DNA of 64,000 nt from Sipunculus nudus (GCA_026874595.1 CM049308.1:38870027-38934026), one strand, 5' to 3'; positions 46,961 through 60,433 are shown, numbered from the stretch's first letter. Notes: generated by a model not told the origin, from the letters alone. Program-made: numbers and translations.

Positions 46961-48213
46961 TAATTCGGCATTTATGTCTAATTGTCAACTTTTAATGTCG
47001 CCGCGACCAATTACAAGGGCTTTGATGGATTTTGTTATTTATTTTTTTTAAACTCACCATAACTACTTACCAAAAGATTATCTCGCCCAAGTTTGATTAT
47101 TTTTTTTTAATTCTATTTATGTAGTTTCTCTTTTTTATTAAACGCTCAGAAATGCTAATCAATAAAATATCTCGCCTAAATTTGATTTCCTGCAGAATAC
47201 ATGCAGATTTTATAAGGTAATAGGTAACACACTTTGAAGCCGCCTTGGCTAAAAATAATCAAATCAATTAATTTAATTCTCAAGACATCTTACCAAAATC
47301 AACAGAAACATTCGAAAATAATTATTATAAACATGACAATATCATGCTTGCATCATAGAAACAATGGTAAATCAGCCTTATTATTCTGATGATATCAGAA
47401 GTACGCCACAGATGTAGTTTAGAAATTAATAACCATAACTTTAATGATATTTTAACTTATCACAGAAGCAGCTGTACAACAGATCAGTTATTATAAGACT
47501 GATGATACCTTACCTTCATCAAGGAATACCCATCCTACGTTACAGAAACAGTTGGAAACTAAATATCAATGATATTTTATACCTTATTTATATCCTTAAC
47601 CATGATAACTGTACAGGCATGTTACATATTGCATCATGCACATTACAAATTACTACATAACATTTCAGTTTTCTCAATTAAAACATTAAATCATCCTCAT
47701 ACAATGTGTCTTTGGACAATTTTAATCCTTAGGTCAGGGTAGATTTCTGTACAAGAATTATCTTAACATATATACATGTATTTCTATGATGATTTATTGT
47801 TGCATAATATCATTCATTATAGAAAAATGAGTTGCAACAGGATTCGCACTAAGATAAAAATACATATTCAACAGTCTTTGACTCTGTGAAGTCATTATAT
47901 CATATTAACTAATAATACATTATATCATCCCACATGATGGGCTTTTGGGACAGATTTTAATCTTCAGGTCCGTTTATATTTTGGGTTTTTTTTTGCACAA
48001 GAAATATCTTAACGTATATAATATCATTCATTATTAGGATGTAACATTATAAAAATGTATGGCAACCAGATTTTCACTAAATGAAAATAAATATTTAACA
48101 GTCTTCGACTTTGTGCTGTCATTATATTAAGTTAGCCAGACTTGGTTACATGCAGTTACAAGTGAGATCGGATAATAAAAATGTTATATCTTTTATACAA
48201 CCCTGAGAATGAT
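46961..48213 (+). mobile_element. Duplicated 5' fragment of the LINE
   Basis: Identical in order to 50,673-51,930, AT-rich, without an ORF. Its right end abuts pol-tail sequence rather than the LINE body, so it is a by-product of the tandem duplication, not a separate insertion. Confidence 0.85.
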
Positions 48214-51200
48214 CACGATACTGGTTGAGAGTATCCAGAACGAACGAGGTTCAAGGAGATACACCGTTTTTCCAGCCTCAAGGAAGAATAGAATCAGCTG
48301 CACCAGGGGAAAATGAACCATCTCAGACTGTCTTACCTCAAGGAACCAAACCCATATCCGAACACCCCAGAGAGGACCAACCCTAACATCACCACCAAGC
48401 TGTGACGCCACCAGAGATAGAACACCTACATGATGGTCCATGTGTTGAGGGGAATGCTCCTGAGGAAGTTTGTGCTACAGTAGAGTAAAGACCTGTTACT
48501 CATACTGCAACTGAGGGTTTGAATGAGCACTTGGGGCAGAGGCGATCCACACGTGAGAGGAGGCCAACACGCATGTTTACATATGATACTTTAGGCCAAC
48601 CCTCCTACCAGCCTCATGGTGAAGTCAACACATTAGCAGTTTGTGGAGGACTACCCAGGTTGATGTGGAGGATAAAGGCGTACCCGATGCCGAGTCATCA
48701 ACCTTACTTCGCCGCACCCTACTGGCCACACCCCAGTCCCATTATGTGTTAATTGAACAGTGGACTTTTATGGACTTGTTGTGGAGTGTATTTAAAATGA
48801 TTCTGTTATGTTATGTTTAAGATTTAGGTATGTAATGTCGGGAGCCATTTCTGTTTGGCAGGAAGCGTGTGACGCACATAATGTGTGGCCACATTATTTG
48901 TGATTATTAATGTTTTATATGAAGGTTATAATGTGTGAACGGATCATAGATGCTTGCTTAGGCCTAAAAGGGTATTTAACTTGCCCGGGACCAGTGGAGA
49001 CAAAGTCATGTAGGTATCTAGCTAATGATGACGTCACACCGGAACTTCCGCCCTCATGTTTTGAGAAGTTACCGCTTAAACAGGACAAGCTGTCTTCATT
49101 GTTCTCTACCTACTTACAGGTTAGTAGCATTTATAAATGAATACCCCATAAATTGTCCCAGCATGTTGTTAGTTAGGGACTAGATCTTAATGACTTGCAT
49201 AGTTTTTTATGTGTATTTTAACTGTGATCGAGAGTAAAAGCAGTAAATAATCCGTTCTTAGCGACCGAGCGAGATGTTGGCGTTCGCGCCATCTCTGTTT
49301 TGTGTTCTGAACAGTTTGTCGGTCTAAAGCTCCTGTCATGTTTAATTATCGGGAATTTAAAGCTCTCCTGCATGTGTTATAGTATTTAAAAAGTAAGTTG
49401 AGACCATTCAGTTTATATTTTAATGCCTCACTTTGTGTTATGAGAGCATGGAAGTTTTTAAGAGATCGGGCAGTGAAGTTAGCAGATGGTCCGTGGTTCA
49501 GTGTTCACATATCCCGCATTTGCTCCATGTTCTCCATTTGCATTACTTTGTTAATCATTCAGGTACAAAGGACATTGACCATGATCCCCATATATTTGTT
49601 TTTATATGTCATTGATGACCAGAACATACTATAATGACAATGATATGGCCATATGTATGTGTATATATCACATATATATTCATGCAAATCCGTATGTAGT
49701 ATAACTTTACACTGAGTGTCATATTTACTGCAAGTAACATGCACCAAAGCTTATTTACCATTATCAGATTGATGAAGAGGGACATTTTTGCTCTTGTTTT
49801 AGAAATATTCTGATAGTTCCCCAGGATCCACCGGGGGGGGGGGGCAGTTTCTGTTTAATCAAATGCTACTAGATTCTGATAGAACCACAGGGACCCACCA
49901 GGGGGCATTTATTGGAATGCTACAACTGTTTTGTTTATTTTTAAGCACAGTTACTGATGTTTAATCTGTCTCCACAATACCAAGTATGTAGTTTCTCTTC
50001 ATAACACAGAGGACCACAGTGTTTATGCATGAGTGAAATATTGTAAACCTATTTTTATTTGTTGTAGACTAGATTAATGATGACTTTTTCTTGTAAAAGT
50101 AATATTTATCAAAACCATGGATAGTCGAGTGACGTCTGTTTACATAAACATACCTGATAATGTTGCAAACAGTTTTATATGTCGTCATTATTTATTACTG
50201 GGTTAATTAGTGTTTTGTGATGGGTCTATTTTCCTTTTGTCTATTTATTCACATTTCCTATTTCCAAAATAGAGGTCAGCAGATACAATACCTACTTTTA
50301 CTGGACTAAATAGATGCCACTTTTAAAGTTAATGTTTGAGAAATGTCACACCAAGGATTTAGTTACATTGTCAAGGGAGCTAAAGATCCATATTGGTTAG
50401 TCTGTATTAGTTCTTAATGACGACACTAGGTGGCGGTACGGTATCTATGTGTATGTAATGAACAATGATGAGAGTGGTAAAATAAATAAAGTAAAAGCAT
50501 TTATGTCCGCATATAGATAAATGATTGTTACACCATGTTCTATGACGATACTCCAGGATATTAGTGTGTCACCATTTGACACTGAGATATACAGATTTGG
50601 GAGATAGCAGTTCCAGTGCAGGTGATATGTTGTAATCTATACTCTTATGATAACTGGTGAAACCAAAGACTTTAATTCGGCATTTATGTCTAATTGTCAA
50701 CTTTTAATGTCGCCGCGACCAATTACAAGGGCTTTGATGGATTTTGTTATTTATTTTTTTTAAACTCACCATAACTACTTACCAAAAGATTATCTCGCCC
50801 AAGTTTGATTATTTTTTTTTAATTCTATTTATGTAGTTTCTCTTTTTTATTAAACGCTCAGAAATGCTAATCAATAAAATATCTCGCTTAAATTTGATTT
50901 CCTGCAGAATACATGCAGATTTTATAAGGTCATAGGTAACACACTTTGAAGCCGCCTTGGCTAAAAATAATCAAATCAATTAATTTAATTCTCAAGACAT
51001 CTTACCAAAATCAACAGAAACATTCGAAAATAATTATTATAAACATGACAATATCATGCTTGCATCATAGAAACAATGGTAAATCAGCCTTATTAGTCTG
51101 ATGATATCAGAAGTACGCCACAGATGTAGTTTAGAAATTAATAACCATAACTTTAATGATATTTTAACTTATCACAGAAGCAGCTGTACAACAGATCAGT

Positions 51201-51930
51201 TATTATAAGACTGATGATACCTTACCTTCATCAAAGAATACCCATCCTACGTTACAGAAACAGTTGGAAACTAAATATCAATGATACTTTATACCTTATT
51301 TATATCCTTAACCATGATAACTGTACAGGCATGTTACATATTGCATCATGCACATTACAAATTACTACATAACATTTCAGTTTTCTCAATTAAAACATTA
51401 AATCATCCTCATACAATGTGTCTTTGGACAATTTTAATCCTTAGGTCAGGGTAGATTTTGCATTTCTGTACAAGAATTATCTTAACATATATACATGTAT
51501 TTCTATGATGATTTATTGTTGCATAATATCATTCATTATAGAAAAATGAGTTGCAACAGGATTCGCACTAAGATAAAAATACATATTCAACAGTCTTTGA
51601 CTCTGTGAAGTCATTATATCATATTAACTAATAATACATTATATCATCCCACATGATGGGCTTTTGGGACAGATTTTAATCTTCAGGTCAGTTTATATTT
51701 TGCTTTTTTTTTGCACAAGAAATATCTTAACGTATATAATATCATTCATTATTAGGATGTAACATTATAAAAATGTATGGCAACCAGATTTTCACTAAAT
51801 GAAAATAAATATTTAACAGTCTTCGACTTTGTGCTGTCATTATATTAAGTTAGCCAGACTTGGTTACATGCAGTTACAAGTGAGATCGGATAATAAAAAT
51901 GTTATATCTTTTATACAACCCTGAGAATGA
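48214..51930 (+). repeat. Tandem duplication unit 2
   Basis: Second copy of 44,517-48,213: pol tail (stops at the same places, frame 48,519-48,752), LTR from 48,868 to 50,672, and LINE 5' end, which here continues into the complete LINE body. Confidence 0.9.
48868..50672 (+). repeat. 3' LTR, left part
   Basis: Begins TGTGACGCACATAATGTGTG like 45,161. Continues until the LINE insertion; the remaining LTR piece is at 56,424-56,687. Together they make about 2,069 bases, close to the 2,087 of the 5' LTR. Confidence 0.85.
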
Positions 51931-52369
51931 GCCATGAGCAACCAAAACTTAAAACATCTTACTGTCACCACTATTACTGTATTTCCAGTTTGCATGATGG
52001 TGATGCAGTTATACAGGCACACTTTCTGCTCTAGTATTCAGCAGCACTTACTGCCTTTCAGGGCTTGGAAGTAAGTTAACTATGTGTTCCTATACACTTG
52101 TGGTTTCTTTAAGTAATTTTATGTGCTTTTTGTCTTCTAGTTGTCCTGTTGTTGTTAGAGTTATAACATCTCACTGGCACAAGGATGTGAAAATATTTGA
52201 ACTGTTTCACAACTTTAGCAGAATAATACAGATCAGGAAGTTCTTGTATGTAGTCCAAGTTGATTGCTGTATTTTTAGATATATTCTCGCTGGTTCTAAT
52301 AAACATGTGTACATGGAACTGAATATATGTAGTACTTTATATTTATTTCTTAATTTTCCAACATAGATA

Positions 52370-53032
52370 TACTATCATTGAATGCAAGGGGGTTAAGTGG
52401 ATGTAAGAAAAGGAGAGAGCTTTTCCATAGGCTCCAAGGTAAAAAATATAGTATTATTATGTTGCAAGAAACGCAGTGTTCCAGAAGATCTTATGAAATG
52501 TCGAGCTGAATGGGGTCATCCTTTAACTATTTGTAGTGGAAACCGTTCTTCAAGAGTTGTAGCCATATTGATAAAAAATAATGTTATACAAGATATACAT
52601 AGTGTATACTCTGATGAAAATGGGAGATTTATTATTATGGATATCACTATAGAAGACACTAGGGTAACATTATGTTATCTTTATGCACCTAACAATTCAG
52701 ATATAAATTTCTTTAATAATTTATTTTGTCAAATTGAAAACATGTGCAATGAAAATGTTATTGTGGGAGGCGACTGGAACATTGCAATGGCGCCTCATAT
52801 GGATCGATTAGATGGTTATCATTTTGATAAAAACCAAACACGTAAATTGATAAAGGAGTGGATTCTGGATTTAGACTTAATAGATGTCTGGAGACACTTT
52901 AATCCTAATGTTAAAATGTATACATGGTCACGTAATAATCCAATCTTTACAGCAAGTAGATTAGATTATTTTCTTAATATCATTATGACTTGTTGGTTAT
53001 ATCAATGTAGTAGATATAGTCCAAGGCTATAA
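52370..53032 (+). pseudogene. LINE APE-type endonuclease, frameshifted
   Basis: The N-terminal motif LSLNARGLSGCKKRREL and then IIMLQETQCSRRSYEM (with the Glu of the LQET motif) are in one frame; it stops near 52,510. The rest continues in the frame of 52,397-53,032: IVGGDWNIAMAPHMDRLDG and YTWSRNNPIFTASRLDYFL. Nicks target DNA in active elements. One frameshift separates the halves, so it is inactive here. Confidence 0.8.
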
Positions 53033-53141
53033 AACGGACCACAGAGGTATTGTTTTTGGTTTAAAGAATCTTCACAATGTTAGAGGACCTGGATTTTGGA
53101 AATTTAATAATTCACTATTACATGATAAAGAATATATAAAA

Positions 53142-54353
53142 ATGATAAAAGAATGTATTTCAAATACAATTTCAGATAACAAAGAAGCAAATCCTTCCCT
53201 GCTGTGGGATACTATAAAAATGGCCATCAGAGGATTTACAATTATTTATAGTTCTCAGCTAAAAAAGAAAAAGAATTGCAAATTAACTGTCTTAGAAAAA
53301 GAATTAAATAAATTTCAAAATTCAGAATTATCAGACCTAGAAAAAAGACATTTTGAATCTATTAAAAATGAATTCAATAAATTAATCGAAGAAAAACTAG
53401 GGGAGCTATGTTATGAAGTAAAGTAAGATGGTATGAGGAAGGGAGAAAAAATCAACAAAATATTTCCAAAAACTTGAGAAACGTAACTTCAATAGGAAAG
53501 TAAATAATAAATTAGATGTTGATGGTAAAATAATTATTGATAAGAGAGAAATTTTGAAAGAAGAAGAAAATTATTTCAATAAAATGTACACTTCTCACAT
53601 TAAATACAATGCAAACAAATTAAATAGCTTTCTAGATAAATATAAGATAAATATACCCAAGACTGACATCACATGATCTAAAGAATCAAATGATGAAGAA
53701 TTATTTAAAAGCTAAAATACAATGAAAAATGGAAAATCTCCAGGCACCGATGGCCTTACTACTGAATTTTGTAAATTATTTTGGAAAGATATAAACAGTT
53801 ATTTTATTGAATCTATACAATATTCATTCCAAATGGGTAAGTTTTCTTTAACACAGAGACAAGAGATAATAAGCTTGCTACCAAAAAGGGAAAGATTAAA
53901 ATATTTAAAAAATTTGAGACCACTCACTTTATTAAATACTGATTATAAGATTATAACAAAAAGTTTAGCAAATAGATTAAAGTGTGTGTTAGCAGAATTG
54001 ATTCACAGTGACCAAACTGAATTTATTAAAGATAGATATATCGGAGAAACTATAAATAAATAATTACAATCATTAGTTATGCAGATGAAAAAAAATTAAA
54101 TACAATGTTGATGGCAATAGATTTTGAAAAGGCCTTTGATTATTTAGAATGGAATTATCTGTACTCAATACTCAGACATATGAACTTTCACTCTAATTTC
54201 ATCTCAATGATACAAACAGTAAACAATGACATTACAAGCTGTGTAGTCAATAATGGGTGGATATCACGCTTTTTCCCTGTATCAAGGGGGATGCTGCAGG
54301 GTTGCCCCTTATCACCCTACTTATTTATATTATATGTTGAAATATTAGCCTAA
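53142..54353 (+). pseudogene. LINE reverse transcriptase, broken
   Basis: Segments at 53,142-53,426 (Lys-rich linker), 53,722-54,063 (KNGKSPGTDGLTTEFCKLFW, SLTQRQEIISLLPKRERLKY, LRPLTLLNTDYKI, HSDQTEFIKDRYIGE) and 54,105-54,353 (AIDFEKAFDYLEW, RGMLQGCPLSPYLFILYVE). The following box, about 54,420, reads YADNTTLFVED: the second Asp of the expected YADD is Asn. Stops occur near 53,426, 53,676, 53,715, 54,063 and 54,353. Confidence 0.88.
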
Positions 54354-54569
54354 GCAATCAGGTCAGAAAAAGGTATTAAAGGTATAAATATATATGGTGA
54401 AGAAAATAAAATTTTACAGTATGCAGATAACACCACATTATTTGTAGAAGATCATAAAAGTATAGAAAAATATTATATTTGTTTGATGATTTTAAATCAT
54501 TTTCTGGATTAAAAATAAATAAGGATAAAACTGTTATTATGCCATTAAGGAAAGGTAATAACCACATGA

Positions 54570-56093
54570 AATAAAAGGGAGAAGATTTAGGCCTTGAATA
54601 TACCGATAAAGGAATAACATTATTGGGAGTGAAGGTCACTCCCTCACCTGATGATATGGTACATGAAAACTTTGCCTCCGTTAAAACCAAAATAAATAGT
54701 ATATTATCAGTATGGAATGCTCGAAAACTTACACCAATTGGCAAAATCACTGTATTAAAGAATTTTGTCTTATTACAGTTGATATATCATCTTTCAGTTC
54801 TACCTACACCTAGTCAATCATTTATGAAACAAACTGAGAGACGTATATATAAATTTATTTGGGGAAGACGCAATGACTTAATAAAAAGACAAACTCTAAT
54901 AGCATCTATTAAAAAAAGAGGCCTGGATATGATAGAGATTTTAATAAAGAATGTGGCTTTAAAATTGGTGTGGATAAAGCGTTTATAAGATAAAAGTCCA
55001 CAAAATGTCTGGAGGAAAATTGTTTTAGGATTTTTTAAACTAGGAGAATTATCTTTCAATTGTAATCTAGCACCTAAACATGTAAAATATATTATGAAAT
55101 ATTAACATCCTTTTTGGGAAGAAATTATGCAACACTGGAACAAATACAGGTTCAACAATCCGGAAACTTACGAAGAAGTTATGTCACAATGTATATGGTT
55201 TAATTCTCATATAAAAATTAATGATACCATTTTATTTTACAAATCACTTTTCAGTAAAGGAGTCATATTTGTAACAGGTTTAGATAAAATGGTACAAGGC
55301 ACAAATAAGTTTATGAGTCATAAAGAATCTATTAGTAAGTATGAGGTCAAAATAAATTTTTTGAATAATATTAGTTTACTTCAAGCAATTCCACGAAGAT
55401 GGAAACAAATCATAGTGAATGAGAACAAGGAAATGATATCACCTAGAAATTTACATAAACTCCTTAATACTGTGTTAACTAATAAGAAAGGAGCAAAATT
55501 GATATATGACCAACTGGTGGACCAACAAATAGTCCCTCCAGAAAATGCAATTAAAAATGGAAAGATGATTTTATCACAGTCACAGATATGGATGTGTACC
55601 AGAGATTTCCAAGATATATGGGACCTCTTTATCAGCTAAGCTACGTATATTTCAATATTACATCCTTCATCGTAGGCTGACTTTGAATCCATTTCTCTGT
55701 AAGTTAAATATTATCAATTCAAGTTAATGCACTTTTTGTAAAGAGGAAGAAGAAACTTTGGTTCATTTATTCTGGGAATGTTCTTTTACAGCTACACTAT
55801 GGTCAGATATTCAGAGTATGCAGAGCGAACAAGAGTCTAGAGTAATATTATCAAATTTATCCAGTAAAGAATTTCTCTTTAATAATAGTTTACATAATTG
55901 GATAAACATGCACACATTAGCAACCATAAAATATATATATAATTGTAGATGCTATAAGAAAATACCTACGTTTCAGGGCTTTGATGTGTACATGAATGAT
56001 TTATATTCAATAGAACAAAATATAGCCATTAAAAGAGGTAAGATGAATAAACACCACATTAAATGGGATAAACTTTTAAGCATCATTAAGTAG
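54570..56093 (+). pseudogene. LINE C-terminal region with zinc-finger-like motif
   Basis: Frames 54,623-54,988, 55,127-55,639 and 55,758-56,093. Contains LLGVKVTPSPDDM, ARKLTPIGKITVLKNF and KFIWGRRNDLIKR, typical of the region after RT in L1/Tx1 LINEs, and near 55,730 CTFCKEEEETLVHLFWEC, a CX2C...HX4C motif. Ends at TAG 56,091-56,093. Several in-frame stops. Confidence 0.8.
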
Positions 56094-56380
56094 CTTAAGC
56101 AAATCTCCATTAAAAAAAATAAATAAATAAATAAAAAACATTATTAAACCAACTAAGTAATAACAACTCGACTTATTACTATGGGATAAATAGTTTTATT
56201 CTGTGTTGTATGTTCTTTTCTGCGATTCTTTTTTTTTATCTGTTTCTGTCATTCCTAAGGGTAAATTATAGCCAGTGATATAGTTGTTTACATGTTTATG
56301 TATTGTTATGTTTATTATGTATTTGTGTAGATGTACATCTATGTTTGTATTGTTTGTATGTATCCTTATGAACTCTTTTT

Positions 56381-56385
<5 letters not shown>

Positions 56386-56422
<37 letters not shown>
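56386..56422 (+). repeat. (TAA)n tail of the LINE
   Basis: About twelve ATA/TAA units form the 3' end of the LINE and join the LTR remainder. Microsatellite tails replace poly(A) in some LINE lineages. Confidence 0.85.
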
Positions 56423-56423
<1 letters not shown>

Positions 56424-56687
56424 TTGATTCAGAGTAGTGGATGAGAAGCTGTTGTGAAGATTATAATTCTCAGTCCAATGCATAGCATCATTGTTGCTGT
56501 ATGACATCCAGTATTATGGAACATATGTTAGGGGAATACTAAATATGGTTTTATGCATATGTACCCTATGTAATAAAGATGTTGTGTGAAGTTACCGCTT
56601 ATACAAGACCAGCTGTATTCAGTGTTCTCTACCTATTTTACAAGGTGATTCTGTTTGCCACGGGTGCCACGCTTGGTGCCCGCAACA
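56424..56687 (+). repeat. 3' LTR, right part
   Basis: Matches 39,044-39,309 of the 5' LTR (AGAGTAGTGGATG, CAGTCCAATGCATAGCATCA) and ends CCCGCAACA followed by the TGAT target duplicate. AATAAA at 56,572-56,577. Confidence 0.85.
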
Positions 56688-56691
56688 TGAT

Positions 56692-59600
56692 TATAATTTG
56701 TAAACAGGGTTCAGTTGATTGTTCGTGCCCGGAATATGAACTTAGAAGTACTACTATCTTATGGACGAACAATTAACCTAAACCACAAATCTCTAAAAAA
56801 AAAAATGCCTTTTTATGATCCGACTAATATTTCATTAATGAACAGATAATAGTTGTTTTCTTGTAAATATAGGTTAATTACCCTGATTACATATAGGATT
56901 GAAATGCTGTCTGAATTCTTTTTACATAAAACGACTCTCCAAATTGGCTAAAATCATGCACTAATTCTTATTAAAATATATTCATTATCATTGTAAATTA
57001 AATGCTTCAAATGTATTGCATTTACCTGACTACTCGCCCAGCGATGTGGCTGTTAGTATAAGGTTGCGCAAACCAGACTGTCTAAACTGTATGCGACCTT
57101 ACCTTAGCACTTCGAGGTTGTCTTCGTTTTCGGTCTCAGGGAACATCTGGCAAAGGTTTACCTGGATGAAGAGGCTTTATACCCATCTGATGATTCGTCA
57201 TGACCCATTTGAATGACCCACAATGACCTCTTCACGGGTTGTGCGCAAGAAAATTAGGTTAAACATTGCCATAGGTTTTGTACTTTTTGCTTTCATATAG
57301 GATCATAAAAGACATTCCCCAAGTTGAATAATGCTTACAGTTTCAGTGTGTCTTTTCTTTCTTCTTATAAAAGCATCGTTCATAAGTTGTGTCACCGACC
57401 TCTATAGACGCTTTGGCCAAAGTTCATATATTTGGGAGAAATTTCATAGGTATCTTGTAAATTATTAATCATCTAAAGGTCTACAGCAACGGTTCGCATT
57501 GCATGTAGAGAATGGTTCCCCTCACTTGTGAAAATTAACTTTTGTAAATATTTCCCCGATTTTAAGGCTGCTCTGACACTCCCCCTCCCCCTCTTGGAAG
57601 TGTGGGCGTTTCGTGGTTATGACCTCGATGAAAACTTTGAAACTTTTCCTTTTTAACACTGGAACCACCTTTAACTATCTGTTGCTATATGGACGATCCG
57701 TGAAACTTGCTCTGCTCATTGGGTTGTAACAATGCTTTTATAATTTCCCAATTATCGAGTTAATAACAAGATGTTGACTTAATGGATCAAGCATAGAGAG
57801 TGGTTATAGGTTCAATAGGATTTGCTGCATTTTCCGTCCCCCTGTTCATTGTTTTCTCCCCCTGTATATTGGGTTTTCTTTTCAGATATACTGTTTACTA
57901 TTATAAGTAGGTTAGAACGTCAACCGGTAAAAAGGTTTGAGTTTGCATCCCTATTGCCACGTATTCACGCTTATTAGAAGTTAGACAGACATGTTGTCGC
58001 AGGTTGCAAACCAAATTGTCGCTGATAAATTATGCAAATTATTTGATACTTTAATTACTTTGAATGAACTGAAACTTAATCTGGAGGTCTTAGGTATCGA
58101 TAAAACGAATCCTATAACGGTCATAATAGCGAGGGATACTATCACCATTACATTACATTTATATATAATATTATACCAACAATGATGAGTTCATTTAAAA
58201 TGACAGCTTCTGTACGTCAAAAGCTTCCGGTTGTTTGAAATTATGTGCAGAATGTTATAACGTTGAATGTTGAAATTCGGACTTTATTCAAATAAGAGTA
58301 ACCTTGAATTGGGTATTGTACTGACAATTTCAGGTGGTACATCATTCTTTGGAATAAAATATTTTCTTGTGGACATTCATGAAAAAATACCTTGTTTATG
58401 GTTGATGTTCTTTGATCAGGTTCAACTGTCGTAAACCGGTCTTATTTGAATCACCACAGAAAGTGGTCTGCGATACATCATGAAAAAACAGTCGAATAAG
58501 TTAATAAAATCTGGATGTACAGATACATGGGACGATGAATACAACATAGGAAGCGGAAAAAAACGACGAATATAGACAGTATGGAGGACAATGTCGTTTG
58601 AAAAAGGGAGTGTGGATTAAACCACATCAAGAAAATGTTCTACGGGTTGAAGCTACTTACCTATACGGAACAGTTTTTTTTTCTTTTCTGTTGTTCCTTA
58701 TTTCTGTGGTTGTGATTTATCAACTCCTGCTTCCATTTCCTCATAGAAATAATGATATGTAATATTTCCAAATAATTCATAATAAGCTTGAAGTTGTGAC
58801 CAAAAATAAATAACGTATTGCTGTTCAAATGTACTATATGCTTACTGCAAGATGACAACACATCATGTTCATTAAAAAGGTTATAAAAGAATCACCCTAA
58901 CTATATTACTAGGTTTAAGAGTCCGTAGAAAATTTTATTTATTTAATGTTGTGTAAGATCATTTGTAGTTTGTTAGTTTGGGAAAGAAAGCAGTACATGG
59001 CAAACGTCGATTCAGACAGCATATGGGGCTAGGCCAAAAAGTAACTTCATGGGTACCGGGTGTTAACTTCTTCACAACAAGCGTGTACAACACCTCATGC
59101 ATTGTCTATTTTATGAAACATGAATCAATTCAGAACACATGCACCTACTCTGAAATTGGGCAACTTTCCGGGTTTTTTTTTTTCTCTTAAGAACTGACAT
59201 CTTCTCAAGGCAGAAACGAATATGAAACGTATAAGGCACAAAATGATGAGGTTTAAAGAAATGCGTTCCTCACTGTCAGATACCCCTGTACCAGGTATAA
59301 GTGGGCGATACGTTTGACGACATTCAAAAATGTTATTTTGAAATTGACATAAACAAAGCACAAGTCTCGCGATTATGCGTAATGAAACGAGGTATTATGT
59401 TAAAATAAATTTAAAAAAGGTCAAACAAAGGTTTTCTGTAATAAAGTACACTACGAAGGCGAAGCAAAAAGAGATTAAGGAAAATTGATTATCAAACAGA
59501 ATAAGAAATGTCCAGAGTGAAAGTAATGTCATGCAATTCATATCATAAAGGTCGATAACTGTCTTCAAATATTGGTAATGAGTATATCGAGAAACGTAAA

Positions 59601-60408
59601 TTTCAACTGAAAAACTGCATTTCCTGCTTAGCATAGATATGAACATTCAATGACGCAATGAAATATTCAGAGAAAATATTGAAACGGATATTAATGGGTT
59701 TAAGTCATATTGACTTAAGCAAGGGATTTACTTTATATCAACCAACTTAATATTATTAACTTTATTGCAGATGAGCGCACTAATGATAAATCACTAATCC
59801 GATTAATCTCTTCTCTTTGGATATAAAATCAGGATCGATCAATTATTATTTTTATGTTTATGATATATAAGAGGGGACGAATTGGTATTTTTTTCGCAAC
59901 TGAGACCGTCATATTTTTCTCCTGTGCCTAGCTAAAAGTGACTTTGGTCGCAAGAAATCAGCCAAATACTTTAAAGGCGTGTTGATTTTACGTTTTCCCT
60001 AGTCGCAAACAGACTTGAATCTAAAATAGGATTCGCCTTTCCGTTCCCATTCATTTATTCATGATTTTGAAGCATTATAAATTTACGCTACTTTTATTGA
60101 CTGATATTAAAATACATGAAAATATCTAAAAAATGTTTGTGTGTGTGTTTTCCCCAATTGTGTGTCTTTCTGGTTGAAAACGATATTTTAAAATATTTAT
60201 TGCATCTAAATTTAAAATTTAAGATTTAGGTTAGAAACATGTTGATTTTAAATAAATAGGTTTTTGACAATAATAATACTTTGATCAACGCTTGTATTAT
60301 AATACTTTTAGAATATAGGAAAATTAAAAATGAATAATTAAATGTAGCTCATTTCAAATATTAGTCAAAGGACAAATAAATAACAGATAAAGTAGGCAAA
60401 GAACTTAC
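56692..60408. other. No supported gene
   Basis: AT-rich. Weak candidates only: a plus-strand frame at 57,991-58,185 with an amphipathic start (MLSQVANQIVADKLCKLF) that could end at a donor G|GTATCG, and a minus-strand exon-like piece at 57,096-57,137 (MFPETENEDNLEVLR) between TTTGCCAG and GTAAGG. Neither can be confirmed. Confidence 0.35.
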
Positions 60409-60433
60409 CTGATTATTCTTCTCTCAACCCGGG
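60409..60433 (-). other. Possible untranslated first exon
   Basis: About 25 bases between the expected start site and the donor AATCAG|GTAAGTTC at 60,408. It has no ATG. It could serve the Kunitz gene, whose ATG exon is preceded by an acceptor at 29,089, or another gene outside my recognition. Inference only. Confidence 0.35.

Larger units (their letters stand above)
44517..48213 (+). repeat. Tandem duplication unit 1 (3.7 kb)
   Basis: Runs from CACGATACTGG in the pol tail through the LTR copy and the LINE 5' end to CCCTGAGAATGA. It is repeated almost base for base at 48,214-51,930. Differences include an indel of about 6-9 bases near 45,365 versus 49,072, and an 8-base indel near 47,745 versus 51,455. 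The junction at 48,212-48,214 joins LINE sequence directly to pol-tail sequence. Confidence 0.9.
50673..56423 (+). mobile_element. L1/Tx1-like LINE inserted in the 3' LTR
   Basis: About 5.75 kb, from TAATTCGGCATTTATG to a TAA microsatellite. Flanks TTTAATTC and TTTGATTC suggest a ~8-base target-site duplication with one change. Order: ~1.7 kb leader without an ORF1, APE-type endonuclease, reverse transcriptase, C-terminal region with CX2C...HX4C finger, 3' UTR, (TAA)n. RT motifs such as KSPGTDGLTTEF and LNTDYKIITK fit the L1/Tx1 group. Clade assignment is from memory of motif style, not a search. Confidence 0.85.
37223..56687 (+). mobile_element. Nested locus: Ty3/gypsy retrotransposon with LINE insertion and internal duplication
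   Basis: The outer boundaries are LTR ends (TG at 37,223, CA at 56,687) flanked by a 4-base duplication TGAT (37,219-37,222 and 56,688-56,691). In order: 5' LTR, PBS, decayed gag-pol, LTR copy cut by a LINE 5' end, a second near-identical block of pol tail + LTR + LINE 5' end, the rest of the LINE, and the last ~264 bases of the 3' LTR. This means one gypsy insertion, one LINE insertion in its 3' LTR, then a 3.7 kb tandem duplication. All reading frames are interrupted. Confidence 0.85.
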
